Part shown: positions 46,501 to 57,094 of the stretch, piece by piece | How positions within the stretch are numbered: position 1 is the stretch's first letter | Layout: the number at the start of each line of letters is the position of its first letter | Assembly: GCF_011045195.1 (NCBI RefSeq) | Contig: NZ_CP049199.1 | Span: forward strand, 4,757,501 to 4,821,500 | Length of the DNA stretch: 64,000 nucleotides | Direction of reading: 5' to 3' | Source: Caulobacter soli | GTDB taxonomy: Bacteria; Pseudomonadota; Alphaproteobacteria; Caulobacterales; Caulobacteraceae | Notes under the pieces: generated by a model | What the model saw: the letters and a program-made list of their open reading frames with translations, nothing else | Told to the model about the DNA's origin: nothing | Databases searched by the model: none | Position numbers and translations under genes: made by a program

Positions 46501-47631
46501 GGCGAAGCGGCCGCCCGCGTCGTTGGCCAGGCTGTATGTCACCGCGCCGGTCTTGGGTTCGGACGCCAAGGCCGTGACCCCGACCAGATCGCCGTTGGCG
46601 GCGCCTTCCGAGACCGCGTTGAGCGCCGTGTCGGCGTCGGTCGGCGTGGTCGGGGCGGCGTTGACCAGGTCGATGGTGAAGGTGGTGTCGGTGGCCGCGC
46701 TGGCGGTCCCGTCGCTGGACCGCACGGTGATCTGGTGCGAGGCGGCGACGTCGTAGTCGAGCAGGCTGGCGTCGGCCACGGTCACCACGCCGGTCGCGGC
46801 GTTGATGGTGAAGCGGCCGCCGGCGTCGTCGACCAGGCTGTAGGTCAGGGCGCCGCCGTTGGGATCCGTCGCGGCGATCGCCAGGCCGGCCACCACCGCG
46901 CCGTTGACGGCGTCCTCGGACACCGTGTTGGCGGCCGCGTCGGTGTCCGCCGGAGCGCCGGGCGCGACATTGGTCACGGCGATGACGAAGCTGGCCGACG
47001 AGATGGCCGCGCCGTCGCTGACCTGCACGGTGATCTGGTGCGAGGTCGCGGTCTCGAAGTTCAGCTTGGAGGCGTCGGCGACGGTGACCACGCCGGTCGC
47101 GGCGTCGATGGCGAAGCGGCCGTCCGCGTCGTCCAGCAGCGACCAGGTCAGGGTCTGGCCGGCGTCCGGGTCGATGGCGCTCAGCGTGAGGCCCGCCACC
47201 ACCGCGCCGTTGACGGCGTCTTCCGACACCGTGTTGGCGGCGGCGTCATCGTCGGCCGGCGCGCCGGGCGCGACGTTGGGCGCGGGCAGGTCGACGACGG
47301 TCGAGCCGAACTGGAGGTGCTCGACATTGTACAGGGTGTCGGTCCCGTCGGGACCGGTGATGGTCGTCGAGACGTTGTCGCCGCTCCAGCTGTAGTCGCC
47401 GGCCGCGCCGGAGAAGACCGCCGTGTCGTCGCCGTCGCCGCCGTCCAGGATGTCGTCCCCGGCCCCGCCGTCGAGGCGGTCGTTGTCGTCTTGTCCGTTC
47501 AGGGTGTCGGCGTCCAGGCCGCCGGACAGGTCGTCGTTTCCGGCGCCGCCATTGACCAGGTCGGCGTTGTCGGGCGCGCCTTCGTCGCCCGCGTAGATGT
47601 CGTCACCGGCGCCGAGATTCTTCAGGTACAT
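43579..47631 (-). CDS. Giant RTX/cadherin-like secreted protein
   Basis: 1350 residues, start ATG 47631 with GGGAG 7 bases before it; the earlier start at 47769 adds an unlikely N-region. No signal peptide, as expected for type I secretion. Order: short RTX block (about 1-110, GGAGNDDLSGG, GGDGDDT); five tandem cadherin-like repeats of about 100 residues (133-635), each with VSExAxNG...GGRFAINAATGVVTVA...SHQITVQ; a large RTX zone (640-1230) with a five-fold super-repeat of about 115 residues; and a serralysin-like C-terminal domain (1230-1350, DVITDFTSGVDRIDFANID) ending DFFL. Lower GC than neighbours in the Gly/Asn/Asp codons. Probably a calcium-stabilised surface adhesin. Confidence 0.9.
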   Translation of the reverse strand: MYLKNLGAGDDIYAGDEGAPDNADLVNGGAGNDDLSGGLDADTLNGQDDNDRLDGGAGDDILDGGDGDDTAVFSGAAGDYSWSGDNVSTTITGPDGTDTLYNVEHLQFGSTVVDLPAPNVAPGAPADDDAAANTVSEDAVNGAVVAGLTLSAIDPDAGQTLTWSLLDDADGRFAIDAATGVVTVADASKLNFETATSHQITVQVSDGAAISSASFVIAVTNVAPGAPADTDAAANTVSEDAVNGAVVAGLAIAATDPNGGALTYSLVDDAGGRFTINAATGVVTVADASLLDYDVAASHQITVRSSDGTASAATDTTFTIDLVNAAPTTPTDADTALNAVSEGAANGDLVGVTALASEPKTGAVTYSLANDAGGRFAIDAATGVVTVADAGLLNFETAASHQITVRATDAQGAFSSQVFTIAVTNVANDAPVDGDATANTISEGAVNGAVVAGLSISAADVHGGPLVYSLLDNAGGRFAINAATGVVTVANANLLSYEAATSHQIIIQAASGTQSASAAFVIDVLNLAPAVPTDVNGAPTLVSEHATNGTVVGGLTIAAPDPHGGAVTYSLTNDAGGRFAINATTGVVTVANASLLDHDTQASHTITVQASDGLLSSTGAIVINLIDEIDSYWTGTAGNDSFTVPDVQDWQLSGLGGADTLVGGVGDDILIGGAGNDNLYGGGGNDTFLMDTTSESDIVDGGAGTDTLKFTASNVILTVRSMAAIEVIDSGGFSNVGFRASSGNDNWDFSAIATIGSMSVYAGAGNDTIMGTAGNDIILGEAGNDVIYGLDGNDIIDGGEGADACIGGNGDDLMYMYGTDGWGSDGFDGGAGFDEVRASVGNRTYSFAALVNVEKISSGGLAGVWLGMMWPGAPGSLDFSNIVLDRIAGISGGVQGDTIIGSAGDDTISGAGGTDILSGGLGNDTFIFGGADSRYDTIDGGGGWDKLIANGNNAAFEIQSMTGVEEISTNGFSNVIFVASQGDDVIDLRNLVVTGSLALVHLNGGNDTFYGTTGTDIVDGGTGFDFIDTGDGDDIIHITTNPSIDQIYGGNGWDRVEAIDNSIWINFIGLHGIEEIRGNSLGNTQIVGTANDDVIDLRDIVVTRVQWIDAGLGNDIVYGSAGYDNVVSNGGNDIIYTGGGNDRISFYQSAGISAVDGGDGYDTLVAASDYSIINISSMTSIEAIIADSINGTSHTGMGFTDGADNFDLSGVAVSGITFTDLRGGDDIFIGSSAGERIIGGLGRDVITGGGGADNFDFNTVAEIDHDVITDFTSGVDRIDFANIDTDPFNSLDQAFTLIGTSAFTGVRGQLRYDVSGGSSTLQGDVNGDGLADFYLHVTGVTSFTASDFFL

Positions 47632-47808
47632 GACCACGCTCCCAAACACTGAGGCTTCCCGCCCCGGTTGCACACCTTGAGATTGCATGGCCTGTGGAAG
47701 GTTGCCTAGGCTGGAACTGCTCCGCTTGGGCAGACGCCTGTGGACATCTTGTTGCACGGCACGTTCCACGCTCCTGGAAGCGTCCGACCCTCGTTCTCGA
47801 GGCGCCGC

Positions 47809-48780
47809 CTAGCGGTGCTTCATCACGTCCTGGATCTTGATGATCGCCGGACCCATGATCACGATGAACAGCACGGGCAGGAAGAACACGATCATCGGCA
47901 CGGTCAGCTTGGCCGGCAGGGCGGCGGCTTTCTTCTCGGCGGCCGACAGCCGCAGTTCGCGATTTTCCTTGGCCATCACCCGCAGGGCCGCGCCCAGGGG
48001 CGTGCCGTAGCGTTCTGCCTGGATCATGGCGGTGACCACCGAGCGGATGCCCGGATGGTTGGTCCGCCGGGCCAGGCCCTCATAGGCCAGGCGCCGTTCG
48101 GGCAGGTAGCTGAGCTCGGCGGTCAGCAGGCTGAGCTCCTCGGCCAGCTCCATCGACGCCGAGCCGACCTCGGAACCGACCTTGGCGATGGCGGCCTCGA
48201 TCGACATGCCGCTTTCGACGCAGATCAGCATCAGGTCCAGGGCGTCCGGGAAGGCCTGGACGATCGACTCGCGGCGCTTCTGGGCGATGTTGGAGATGTA
48301 GAGGTTGGGCGCGTAGTAGCCGGCCGTCAGGGCGAAGATGCAGGCGGCGATCTTCTGAATGGGCAACAGGCCAAAGCCGTTGATGACATAGAGATAGAAG
48401 GCCGCCACCACCGCGAACACGAACGGCATGACGAAGCGGAAGAAGTAGAAGGTCGAGACGGGCTTGGGCCCCCGGAAGCCGGCCTGGGCCAGCTTGTCGA
48501 CGACCTTGGGATCCTCCAGCAGCTTGGACAGCTGCAGGCGATCCACGACGTTCTTGTACATCCCCTCGTCGGCGTGGCGCAGCGAGCCGCCGCCCTTCTG
48601 GGACATGGCCTCGCGCGAGCGGCGGCGCAGTTCCTCGCGGCGGTTGGCCACCGACTTCAGCCGGCCCTCCAGGCCGCTGTTGCTGAGCATCGGCGCGGTC
48701 AGGGTGATGATGGTGGCGAACACCACGATCGCGATGAAGGCGCTGAACAGGGTCTGCGGGTCGGTGAGCATCTCGATCAT
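47809..48780 (-). CDS. tadC: Tad pilus inner membrane platform protein TadC/CpaH
   Basis: 323 residues, T2SF fold with helices near 10-30, 115-140, 140-165 and 290-315. The motif LDLMLICVESGMSIEAAIAKVG and RTNHPGIRSVVTAMIQAERYGTPLGAALR are those of TadC. It forms the pilus assembly platform with TadB. Last gene of the cpa operon, 13 bases after tadB. Confidence 0.94.
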   Translation of the reverse strand: MIEMLTDPQTLFSAFIAIVVFATIITLTAPMLSNSGLEGRLKSVANRREELRRRSREAMSQKGGGSLRHADEGMYKNVVDRLQLSKLLEDPKVVDKLAQAGFRGPKPVSTFYFFRFVMPFVFAVVAAFYLYVINGFGLLPIQKIAACIFALTAGYYAPNLYISNIAQKRRESIVQAFPDALDLMLICVESGMSIEAAIAKVGSEVGSASMELAEELSLLTAELSYLPERRLAYEGLARRTNHPGIRSVVTAMIQAERYGTPLGAALRVMAKENRELRLSAAEKKAAALPAKLTVPMIVFFLPVLFIVIMGPAIIKIQDVMKHR

Positions 48781-48793
48781 CGTCTCGCCTCCC

Positions 48794-49774
48794 CTAGAAC
48801 TTGAAGTTGATCATCTTGCGCATCACGAAGATGCCCACGCTCATCCAGAAGCCGGCGATCATCAGCATGAAGTGGCCGCGCTGGTCGCTGAACATCGGCG
48901 CCATGTAGGTCGGCGCGGTGACCGAGATCATGACGATGACGCCGGGCGGCAGGCTGCCGATGATGAAGGCCGAGGCCACGGCTTCGGCCGACAGCGCCTT
49001 GATCTTCTCGCCCATCAGCTTGCGGGCCCGCAGCACGGTCGACAGGTTGCCCAGCGCCTCGGCCAGGTTGCCGCCGGTCTTGGCCTGGATGGTCAGGACG
49101 ATGGTGAAGAAGCGCAGCTCGTTGGTCGGCATGCGCTCGTACATGCGCTCCAGGGCCTGGTCCATCGACATGCCCATGCCGGTGTTCTCGACCAGCATGC
49201 GGAACTCGCCGGCCAGGGGCTCGGGGCATTCCTTGCCGATGATCTTCAGGCAGTCGTGGACCGGCAGGCCCGACTTGATGCCGCGCACGATGATGTCGAT
49301 GGCGTCGGAGAAGGCCTCGGTGAACTTCTTGGTGCGGGCCTTGGCCATCATGCCCACCACCCAGCGGGGCAGGCCGAAGCCGGCGGCGAAGGCCGCGCCC
49401 AGGGCGAGCAGCGGCATCTGGCGCAGCAGCAGCAGAACCAGGCCGACCATCACGCCGACCACGCCGCTGATGATCCAGAACATCCGGACATTGTCGCCCA
49501 GACCGGCCGCCCTCAGGCGCGCGGCGATGGTCAGCGAGGCCTTCTTCTTCTGCTGATCCTGTTCCTTGAGGGTCTTGAGGATCTGCTTGCGGCGGGCGTC
49601 GGGCGTGTTGGCGGCGGCCTTGGCGCGGGCGGCCACGGCCTGACGATCACCGCCGGTGATCAGCTGGGCGCGCTTGACGGTTTTGGCCGAGCCGCTGTCG
49701 CCGCCGCCGGCCAGCACGAAGCCCAGCCCCGCGATGGTGATGAAGCCGAGAACGCCGGCGAGGATGAACAGCAT
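48794..49774 (-). CDS. tadB: Tad pilus inner membrane platform protein TadB/CpaG
   Basis: 326 residues. Helices at about 1-20, 105-145 and 265-320; the T2SF core shows FSDAIDIIVRGIKSGLPVHDCLKIIGKE and NELRFFTIVLTIQAKTGGNLAEALGNLS. It pairs with TadC below the CpaF ATPase. 4 bases after cpaF. Confidence 0.94.
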   Translation of the reverse strand: MLFILAGVLGFITIAGLGFVLAGGGDSGSAKTVKRAQLITGGDRQAVAARAKAAANTPDARRKQILKTLKEQDQQKKKASLTIAARLRAAGLGDNVRMFWIISGVVGVMVGLVLLLLRQMPLLALGAAFAAGFGLPRWVVGMMAKARTKKFTEAFSDAIDIIVRGIKSGLPVHDCLKIIGKECPEPLAGEFRMLVENTGMGMSMDQALERMYERMPTNELRFFTIVLTIQAKTGGNLAEALGNLSTVLRARKLMGEKIKALSAEAVASAFIIGSLPPGVIVMISVTAPTYMAPMFSDQRGHFMLMIAGFWMSVGIFVMRKMINFKF

Positions 49775-49778
49775 CGCT

Positions 49779-51302
<1,524 letters not shown>

Positions 51303-51305
51303 GCC

Positions 51306-52856
51306 CTACTTCTTCTTGAACAGACTGGAGAGGACCGAGGCCTTCTGGGCCGCGGGCGGTTCACGACGGCTGATCAGCCGCGCCAGATGGTCGATGCCCT
51401 CGGCGGCTTTCGATTTCGGGGCCACCTCGGCGACCATCTGGCCGTTGTTGGCGGCCATGCCGAACGGCTTGGGATCGAAGGGCAGAACCAGGGACGGCGT
51501 CAGGCCCAGGGCCTCGCCGAAGTCCTTGACCGGAATCTCGGGACGGCCGGGCACGCCCACCTGGTTCAGCACCAGGCGCGGCGGGGCGTCGTTGGGCCGA
51601 GCCTGGCGGACCAGGTCGACGATGTTCTTGGCGTTGCGCAGGGACGCCAGGTCGGGCGTGGCCACCACCACCAGGTCGTCGCTGGCGATCAGCACCCGGC
51701 GGGTCCAGGCGCTCCAGCTGTGGGGCAGGTCCAGCACCACGAACGGCGCGGCGCCGCGGATCTTCTGGGTGACTTCCTCGAAGGCGTCGGCCGGGATCTC
51801 GTAGTCCTGGTCCAGCGTGCCGGGGGCGGCGAACAGCGACAGGCGATCGCCGCAGCGGACCATCATGCGGTCCATCAGCACCGGGTCCAGGCGGTCGGGC
51901 TGGGTCAGGGCGTCGAGCACGCCCTGCAGCGGGTCCTGGTTGAAGTCGAGGCCGGCCGTGCCGAAGGCCAGGTCCAGGTCGACCATCACGGTGGCGGCCT
52001 GAACGCGCTCGGCCATCGACCAGGCGAAGTTGTGGGCCAGGGTCGAGGAGCCCACGCCGCCCTTGGCGCCGACGAAGGCGATCTGCCGGCCGACGAACGG
52101 CGCGGACGGGTCGGCATAGAGGCTGGAGACCGCGCGGATGATCTGCAGCGGACCCTGCGGCTGGGTGATGTACTCGCTGACGCCCCGACGCATCAGTTCG
52201 CGATAGAGGGCGATGTCGTTGGTCTGACCGACGACCACGACCTTCGTGCCCGGGTCGCAGACCTGGGCCAGGCCGTCCAGCAGGGCCAGCATGCGCGGCG
52301 CGGGATCCAGGCTCTCGACCAACACCAGCGAGGGCGTCGACTGGTTCTGGTAGTAGGCCACCGCCGCCTCCAGCCCGCCGGGCTGGGCGATGGTCGAGGC
52401 GCGAGCCATGCGGCGGTCGGCCGAGGCGGCCTCGACCAGGGCCACGGTCTCGGGCCGGGCGCAGAAGGCGTGGATGGTGATGCGCGGCACGGCCGCCTCG
52501 CCCATGTCGGCGTCGGCGGCGGCGATCACTTCCTGCACGATGGCCTGGGTCGCGCCCACCGGATAGGCGGCCGGCTCGACCGGGACGGCGGCGTCGATCG
52601 GGGCCGGCGGGGTCGCAGGCGGAGCCGCGGCCACGGGCGGCGGCGCGGGCGTGTAGGGCGGGGCCGCCGGCGGCAGTTCCGCGAACGGCGCGGAGACGCC
52701 CTCGCGCGGACGCACGGGCGGGAAGTCGGCGAACGGGTCGTCGGTCTTCAGAGCCGCCGCGGGCGCGGCGCGCCACGGATCGGCGCCCGGCGCGGCGAAG
52801 TCGTCGTCGGCCTCGAAGCCCAGGTCGAAGGGATCGTGATCGCTAGGCCCGGCCAT
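51306..52856 (-). CDS. cpaE: Pilus localisation ATPase CpaE/TadZ
   Basis: 516 residues. The first 110 are Pro/Ala-rich and disordered; a degenerate receiver domain (about 125-245, without the phospho-Asp pattern) leads to a MinD/ParA-like ATPase with deviant Walker A GAKGGVGSS near residue 260, VMVDLDLAFGTAG and VVLDLPHSW. It targets the Tad machine to the pole. ATG 52856 shares a base with the cpaD stop (TGATG). Confidence 0.93.
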   Translation of the reverse strand: MAGPSDHDPFDLGFEADDDFAAPGADPWRAAPAAALKTDDPFADFPPVRPREGVSAPFAELPPAAPPYTPAPPPVAAAPPATPPAPIDAAVPVEPAAYPVGATQAIVQEVIAAADADMGEAAVPRITIHAFCARPETVALVEAASADRRMARASTIAQPGGLEAAVAYYQNQSTPSLVLVESLDPAPRMLALLDGLAQVCDPGTKVVVVGQTNDIALYRELMRRGVSEYITQPQGPLQIIRAVSSLYADPSAPFVGRQIAFVGAKGGVGSSTLAHNFAWSMAERVQAATVMVDLDLAFGTAGLDFNQDPLQGVLDALTQPDRLDPVLMDRMMVRCGDRLSLFAAPGTLDQDYEIPADAFEEVTQKIRGAAPFVVLDLPHSWSAWTRRVLIASDDLVVVATPDLASLRNAKNIVDLVRQARPNDAPPRLVLNQVGVPGRPEIPVKDFGEALGLTPSLVLPFDPKPFGMAANNGQMVAEVAPKSKAAEGIDHLARLISRREPPAAQKASVLSSLFKKK

Positions 52857-53560
52857 CAGTTGACCGCCTTCGAAATGATGCCGTTGGACTGGGAGTCCTT
52901 GGCCGAGGAGGTGGTCTCGCCCTTGCGGTACTTGTCGAGCACGGTCGCGCGGCGGCCGGAGTCGATCGGGGTCTCGGCGCGCGGGCTCAGCAGGTCCTCG
53001 GGATTGGCCACCTGGGCGGCCATGTTGGCGGTGACCGCGCATCCGAAGTTGCCGTAGGTGTCGTTGTTGCGCGTGGCGCTCATGTTCTCCCAGCCGCCGC
53101 AGGTGGGCACCTGGGCGGTGTAGCGCAGGAAGCCGACCTTCAGCGGCGCGCCCGGCGCGCCGGCGGCGTCATAGCCCATCACCCGCACCGAGGCGGCCGG
53201 GGCGCCCATGGCGACCAGGCGCTGGCGGACCGCGACGGCCATGCGGCCGGCGATGTCGCCGCCGGTCCCGCCGATCGGGGCGCTGACCACGATCTCGCGC
53301 GCCTCGGCCTGCAGCCAGCGGCCCAGCAGGCCGTCCAGGGCCTGGTTCTGGGCGGTCGACAAGCCTTCGGCGTGCAGGGCCAGCAGGACCTCGTCCGGAT
53401 GGGAGTCGACGCGGACCTTGTCGTTCCAGGCGTCGGAAACGGTGCGCGGCGCCGCGGCGGTCTCGGGACCGGCGGTCGTCGAGGCGCAGGCGCTCAGCAG
53501 CGCCAGGACCAGGCCGGCGGTCGCCAGTTTCGAGACGAAGAGGGGATGGGGTCGCGTCAT
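52856..53560 (-). CDS. cpaD: Outer membrane pilus lipoprotein CpaD
   Basis: 234 residues. Signal peptide with lipobox LLSACAST, so a lipoprotein; the CpaD core contains VSAPIGGTGGDIAGRMAVAVRQRLVAMGA and the conserved tail FGCAVTANMAAQVANPEDLL..DSGRRATVLDKYRKGE. It pairs with the CpaC secretin in the outer membrane. Eleven bases after cpaC. Confidence 0.93.
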   Translation of the reverse strand: MTRPHPLFVSKLATAGLVLALLSACASTTAGPETAAAPRTVSDAWNDKVRVDSHPDEVLLALHAEGLSTAQNQALDGLLGRWLQAEAREIVVSAPIGGTGGDIAGRMAVAVRQRLVAMGAPAASVRVMGYDAAGAPGAPLKVGFLRYTAQVPTCGGWENMSATRNNDTYGNFGCAVTANMAAQVANPEDLLSPRAETPIDSGRRATVLDKYRKGETTSSAKDSQSNGIISKAVN

Positions 53561-53570
53561 GTCCGCGTTC

Positions 53571-55337
53571 TCACTCGATCACATAGCCGACGGGGCCCTG
53601 GTAGGCGCGTCCGCTGTTCGCGCCGACCGGCGCCTTGACCACCTTGTTCAGCCGGCCCAGCAGGACCGTGCTCATGTCGTTGGCCGTCTCCAGGCCGTCG
53701 GCCGGGGTCTGCAGGTTCTGCGGCTTGGTCGGGTCGACGATGTAGGGGGTGATGATCACCACCATCTCGGTCTCGCCGCTCAGATAGTCGCGCGAGCGGA
53801 ACAGCGAGCCCAGGATCGGCAGGCTGGTCATGCCCGGCAGGGAGTCGACGTCCTGCTTGGTGGTCTGCTGCAGCAGGCCCGCGATCATCAGCGAGCCGCC
53901 CGACGGCAGCTCGACCGTGGTCTCGGCGCGACGCACGGTCAGGCCCGGAACGCTGAGCGTGGAGCTGCTACCGCCGCCGCCCAGGGTGAAGGCCCCCAGG
54001 CTGGTCAGCTCCGAAACCTCGGTCGACAGCTTCAGCGAGATGCGGCCGCCCGACATCACCACCGGCGTATAGCCCAGGCCCACGCCGTAGGGCTTGAATT
54101 CCAGCGAGATGCGGCCCGTGGTGTCCTGGGCCACCGGCACCGGGAACTCGCCGCCGACCAGGAACTTGCCGGCCTCGCCCGACACCACGGTCAGGTTGGG
54201 TTCGGCCAGGGTCTTGACCAGGCCCACGCGCTCGAAGGCCTGCAGACAGCCGCCGAGGTTGTTGCCGGTGACGGTCTTGAAGGCCGTGGTGGCCACGCTG
54301 CTGAGCGCGGTCGACAGGCTGTTGGACGACCCGGTCGAACTGCCGATGACCTGATGCAGCGTGCCCGTCTGGTCGGCCATGACCGTCACGGGCTTTCCGT
54401 TGATGTCGTAGACGGTCTTGGACACCTGACCCAGGCTGCCGGTCCAGTCCGCCGAGGTGCTGGTGCTGTTGACGTTGGTGTTCGACGCCGAACTGCTGTT
54501 GCCGGTCGAGGTGGCGGTGTTGGTGGTGTTGGTCGTGCGGGTGTTGTCGCGCCCGTAGCAGGCGCCGCCGCCGCCCAACAGCGCGCCGTTGACGCCGTAG
54601 GTGTTCGACCGGCCCAGGCTGTAGGATTTCAGGCCGTCGTTGAAGAGCAGGTCGGTCGACACGCCCAGCTGCTTGATGATGTTGCGCTGGACCTCGACGA
54701 TGCGGACCTTGAGCATCACCTGGTCCTTGCCGGCGATGGTCAGCATGTTCAGCACGTTGTCGGGCTTGTCGACGAACCGGCTGGCGATCTGCGAGGCCAT
54801 GCCCGCGTCGCCGGTGTTGCCCACCGTGCCCGTCAGGATCACGCTGTCGCGGATCGACTGCACCTGGATGTTGGCGTTGGGCAGCACCCGGCGCAGGGTC
54901 TCCTCCAGCGCGCTGGAATCCTGGTCGACCCGAATGGCCAGGCTGAGGATCTTGCGACCGGAGGCGTCGAAGAACACCGCGTCGGTCGCGCCCAGGGCCA
55001 TGCCCATGACGTAGATGCGGCGCGGGCCGCGCAGCACCGCGTCGGCCACGACCGGATTGGTCACCAGCATGTCGCGCACGTCGACCGGCAGCTCGATGAT
55101 CGCCGACTTGCCGCGCGACAGGCTCAGGGTCTGGGCGCCCGAGGCGGTCAGGTCGATGCGCAGCACCTGGTCGGCGGGCGCGGCCATGATCGGCGCCGCC
55201 ACCGGGCGCGAGGCGACGCGGGCGGGCGTGCGGTAGAGATGGGTGCCGGCCGCCGGGCCATCGGCGAGGGCCGCGGTCGACGGCGCCAGGACCAGGAGGG
55301 CCGCCAGCGAGGCGGAAAGGGGTCGGCGGCGGATCAT
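53571..55337 (-). CDS. cpaC: Tad pilus secretin CpaC/RcpA
   Basis: 588 residues. Signal peptide, the pilus-type N-domain (about 60-140, GKSAIIELPVDVRDMLVTNPVVADA), a BON-like domain (150-205), then the secretin barrel (340-560) with FLVGGEFPVPV and QLMIAGL-type SLMIAGLLQQ. A Ser/Thr/Asn-rich insert of about 45 residues near 258-300 is not part of the usual core. It forms the outer membrane pilus pore. The start overlaps the cpaB stop by 4 bases. Confidence 0.95.
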   Translation of the reverse strand: MIRRRPLSASLAALLVLAPSTAALADGPAAGTHLYRTPARVASRPVAAPIMAAPADQVLRIDLTASGAQTLSLSRGKSAIIELPVDVRDMLVTNPVVADAVLRGPRRIYVMGMALGATDAVFFDASGRKILSLAIRVDQDSSALEETLRRVLPNANIQVQSIRDSVILTGTVGNTGDAGMASQIASRFVDKPDNVLNMLTIAGKDQVMLKVRIVEVQRNIIKQLGVSTDLLFNDGLKSYSLGRSNTYGVNGALLGGGGACYGRDNTRTTNTTNTATSTGNSSSASNTNVNSTSTSADWTGSLGQVSKTVYDINGKPVTVMADQTGTLHQVIGSSTGSSNSLSTALSSVATTAFKTVTGNNLGGCLQAFERVGLVKTLAEPNLTVVSGEAGKFLVGGEFPVPVAQDTTGRISLEFKPYGVGLGYTPVVMSGGRISLKLSTEVSELTSLGAFTLGGGGSSSTLSVPGLTVRRAETTVELPSGGSLMIAGLLQQTTKQDVDSLPGMTSLPILGSLFRSRDYLSGETEMVVIITPYIVDPTKPQNLQTPADGLETANDMSTVLLGRLNKVVKAPVGANSGRAYQGPVGYVIE

Positions 55338-56221
55338 GGGCGGACCGAGATGCTGGAGGTCTGGCCGCCGCGATTGATGCGGACGACAGCGGAGTCTTGC
55401 GACGCGACGGCCAGGCCCGAAGGCCCGCCCAGGTCGGTGTAGGCCCGCAGGGTCAGGGTCACCGGGCCGGCGGCCTTGGCGCGGGTCAGGGCCTCGGCCT
55501 CGACCGGGCCGACCTCGAGGGTCGCGGTGGAGGCCACGATGGTCTTGGCGTCCTTCTCGGCCGCCGTGGTCTGGTCCAGAGCCAGGACGCGGACGTTCTG
55601 GATGATGGTCTCGGCGACGGTCTGCTTGGCGGGACCGCCGTCGCCCTCGCCGACGCTCTGGGCTTCGCGCGTCTGGAGGACGTCGACCCGGTCGCCGGGC
55701 AGGATGAAGCCGCCGACCGCGGTCTCGGAGGTGACCGGCACGGCCATGGCGCGCTTGCCGGGACCCAGGACCACCGACAGGTAGCCGCCTTCGCCGCCGC
55801 GCACGATCTTGCGGGCGGTAATCGGTTCGCCGGCCAGGATCGGGTCGCGCACGATCGCGCCCTCGACGGCCTTTTCGGGAGTGACGCCGCCGATCACGGC
55901 GCCCGTCATGTCGCCGACCGCCTTGGCGGCCTTGGCGGAGGTCTTGGTCGGGGCGGGCTCGGCCGCGCCGTTGGTGATGAAGGCGGCGTTGATGGCGTCG
56001 GACGGCCAGGCCTGCCAGTCGACGTCGCCGGCGGCCAGGCGGTCGCCGATGGCCAGGTCGCGCTTGGCGACCAGCACCTGGGTCATGGGCTTGGACGGGG
56101 CGGCCGTCTGGACGATCGGCGCGGGCGCGGGCTTGTTTCCCATCACCTTCTGCATGACCACGGCCAGGCCGATGGCCGCGACGGCGGCGACCAGAACGAT
56201 CATGACGCGAAGAGGATTCAT
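55334..56221 (-). CDS. cpaB: Pilus assembly protein CpaB/RcpC
   Basis: 295 residues. One N-terminal helix (MIVLVAAVAAIGLAVVMQKVM), a SAF domain with VAKRDLAIGDRLAAGDVDWQAW (about 45-75) and GPGKRAMAVPVTSETAVGGFILPGDRVDVL (170-200). It sits in the periplasm and is thought to organise the secretin. Precedes cpaC with coupled translation. Confidence 0.94.
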   Translation of the reverse strand: MNPLRVMIVLVAAVAAIGLAVVMQKVMGNKPAPAPIVQTAAPSKPMTQVLVAKRDLAIGDRLAAGDVDWQAWPSDAINAAFITNGAAEPAPTKTSAKAAKAVGDMTGAVIGGVTPEKAVEGAIVRDPILAGEPITARKIVRGGEGGYLSVVLGPGKRAMAVPVTSETAVGGFILPGDRVDVLQTREAQSVGEGDGGPAKQTVAETIIQNVRVLALDQTTAAEKDAKTIVASTATLEVGPVEAEALTRAKAAGPVTLTLRAYTDLGGPSGLAVASQDSAVVRINRGGQTSSISVRP

Positions 56222-56407
56222 GCGAGCGGGCTCTAACGACGGGAATACAAGTCGGAGCGAGCCGCCTTCAGGCGATCACGCACGAATCGTCGAACGGCCG
56301 TTCTGGCCACGTCCCATGCTCGCGCGGCCATGGTTAACAGCGGCTAAAGGCGAGGGTCCGAAAGGGACCCGGACGGCGCGACAGGCTGACGCGGGGCGCC
56401 GCCTGCC

Positions 56408-56926
56408 CTAGCCGTGGGCGCCGATGGCCAGGGCCAGAGCGCCTTGCGGGAAGGCGGCCAGGGCGCCGATCGCGATGGCCACGCCATAGGGAATGTCGCC
56501 GCCTTCGGCGCCCAGCTTGCGGATCCAGGCGGGGCTGCCGGCCAGGACGGGTTCGAACCAGCCCGAGCGAAGGCTGAGCAGGCCCAGGGTCAAGGCGCCG
56601 CCGGCCATGCCGGTGACCAGCATGAACGGCAGGGCCGCGGGCCAGCCCAGCCACAGGGTGGCGGCCGCGAACAGCTTGGCGTCGCCGCCGCCGATCCAGC
56701 CGGCCGCGAACATCCCCATGCCGGCCAGCAGGGCCAGCACGCCGGACGCCAGGCAGATACCGATCGTCGGCAGCGAGGCGCCGCAGATCAGGGCCACGGG
56801 CGCGAAGGCGACGATCAGGGCCAGCGAGATCCAGTTGGGGATCGTGTAGCTGGTGGCGTCCTTCAGCGCGGCCACGACGACCAGCGCGGGGAAGATGAGC
56901 AGCAGGGCGAATTGAAACGACTGCAT
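56408..56926 (-). CDS. cpaA: Prepilin peptidase CpaA/TadV
   Basis: 172 residues, six membrane helices. The aspartate motif of A24 peptidases is present: DATSYTIPNWI (first Asp) and GGGDAKLFAA (GxGD type). It cuts PilA and the TadE-like pseudopilins at the inner membrane. The gap to cpaB is 186 bases, and a terminator separates it from pilA. Confidence 0.93.
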   Translation of the reverse strand: MQSFQFALLLIFPALVVVAALKDATSYTIPNWISLALIVAFAPVALICGASLPTIGICLASGVLALLAGMGMFAAGWIGGGDAKLFAAATLWLGWPAALPFMLVTGMAGGALTLGLLSLRSGWFEPVLAGSPAWIRKLGAEGGDIPYGVAIAIGALAAFPQGALALAIGAHG

Positions 56927-57039
56927 GGCGGCCTCGCTTATTCCATCGGCGCCACTCTGCGCCCGATCCCGTGAAGCAATGGTTTCCGTCCGGCCTTCCA
57001 GCCCGCTCGACCGACGAGGGCTGTAGGGCGGCGCGCATG

Positions 57040-57079
57040 AAAAAAGGGCCCCGGCGTTTCCGCCGAGGCCCTCTTTTTT
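57040..57079 (-). terminator. Rho-independent terminator of pilA
   Basis: On the minus strand GGGCCTCGGCG and CGCCGGGGCCC pair around GAAA, followed by TTTTTT. It lies 15 bases past the pilA stop and isolates pilA from cpaA. Confidence 0.93.
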
Positions 57080-57094
57080 CGAGCGAGCGTGGTC

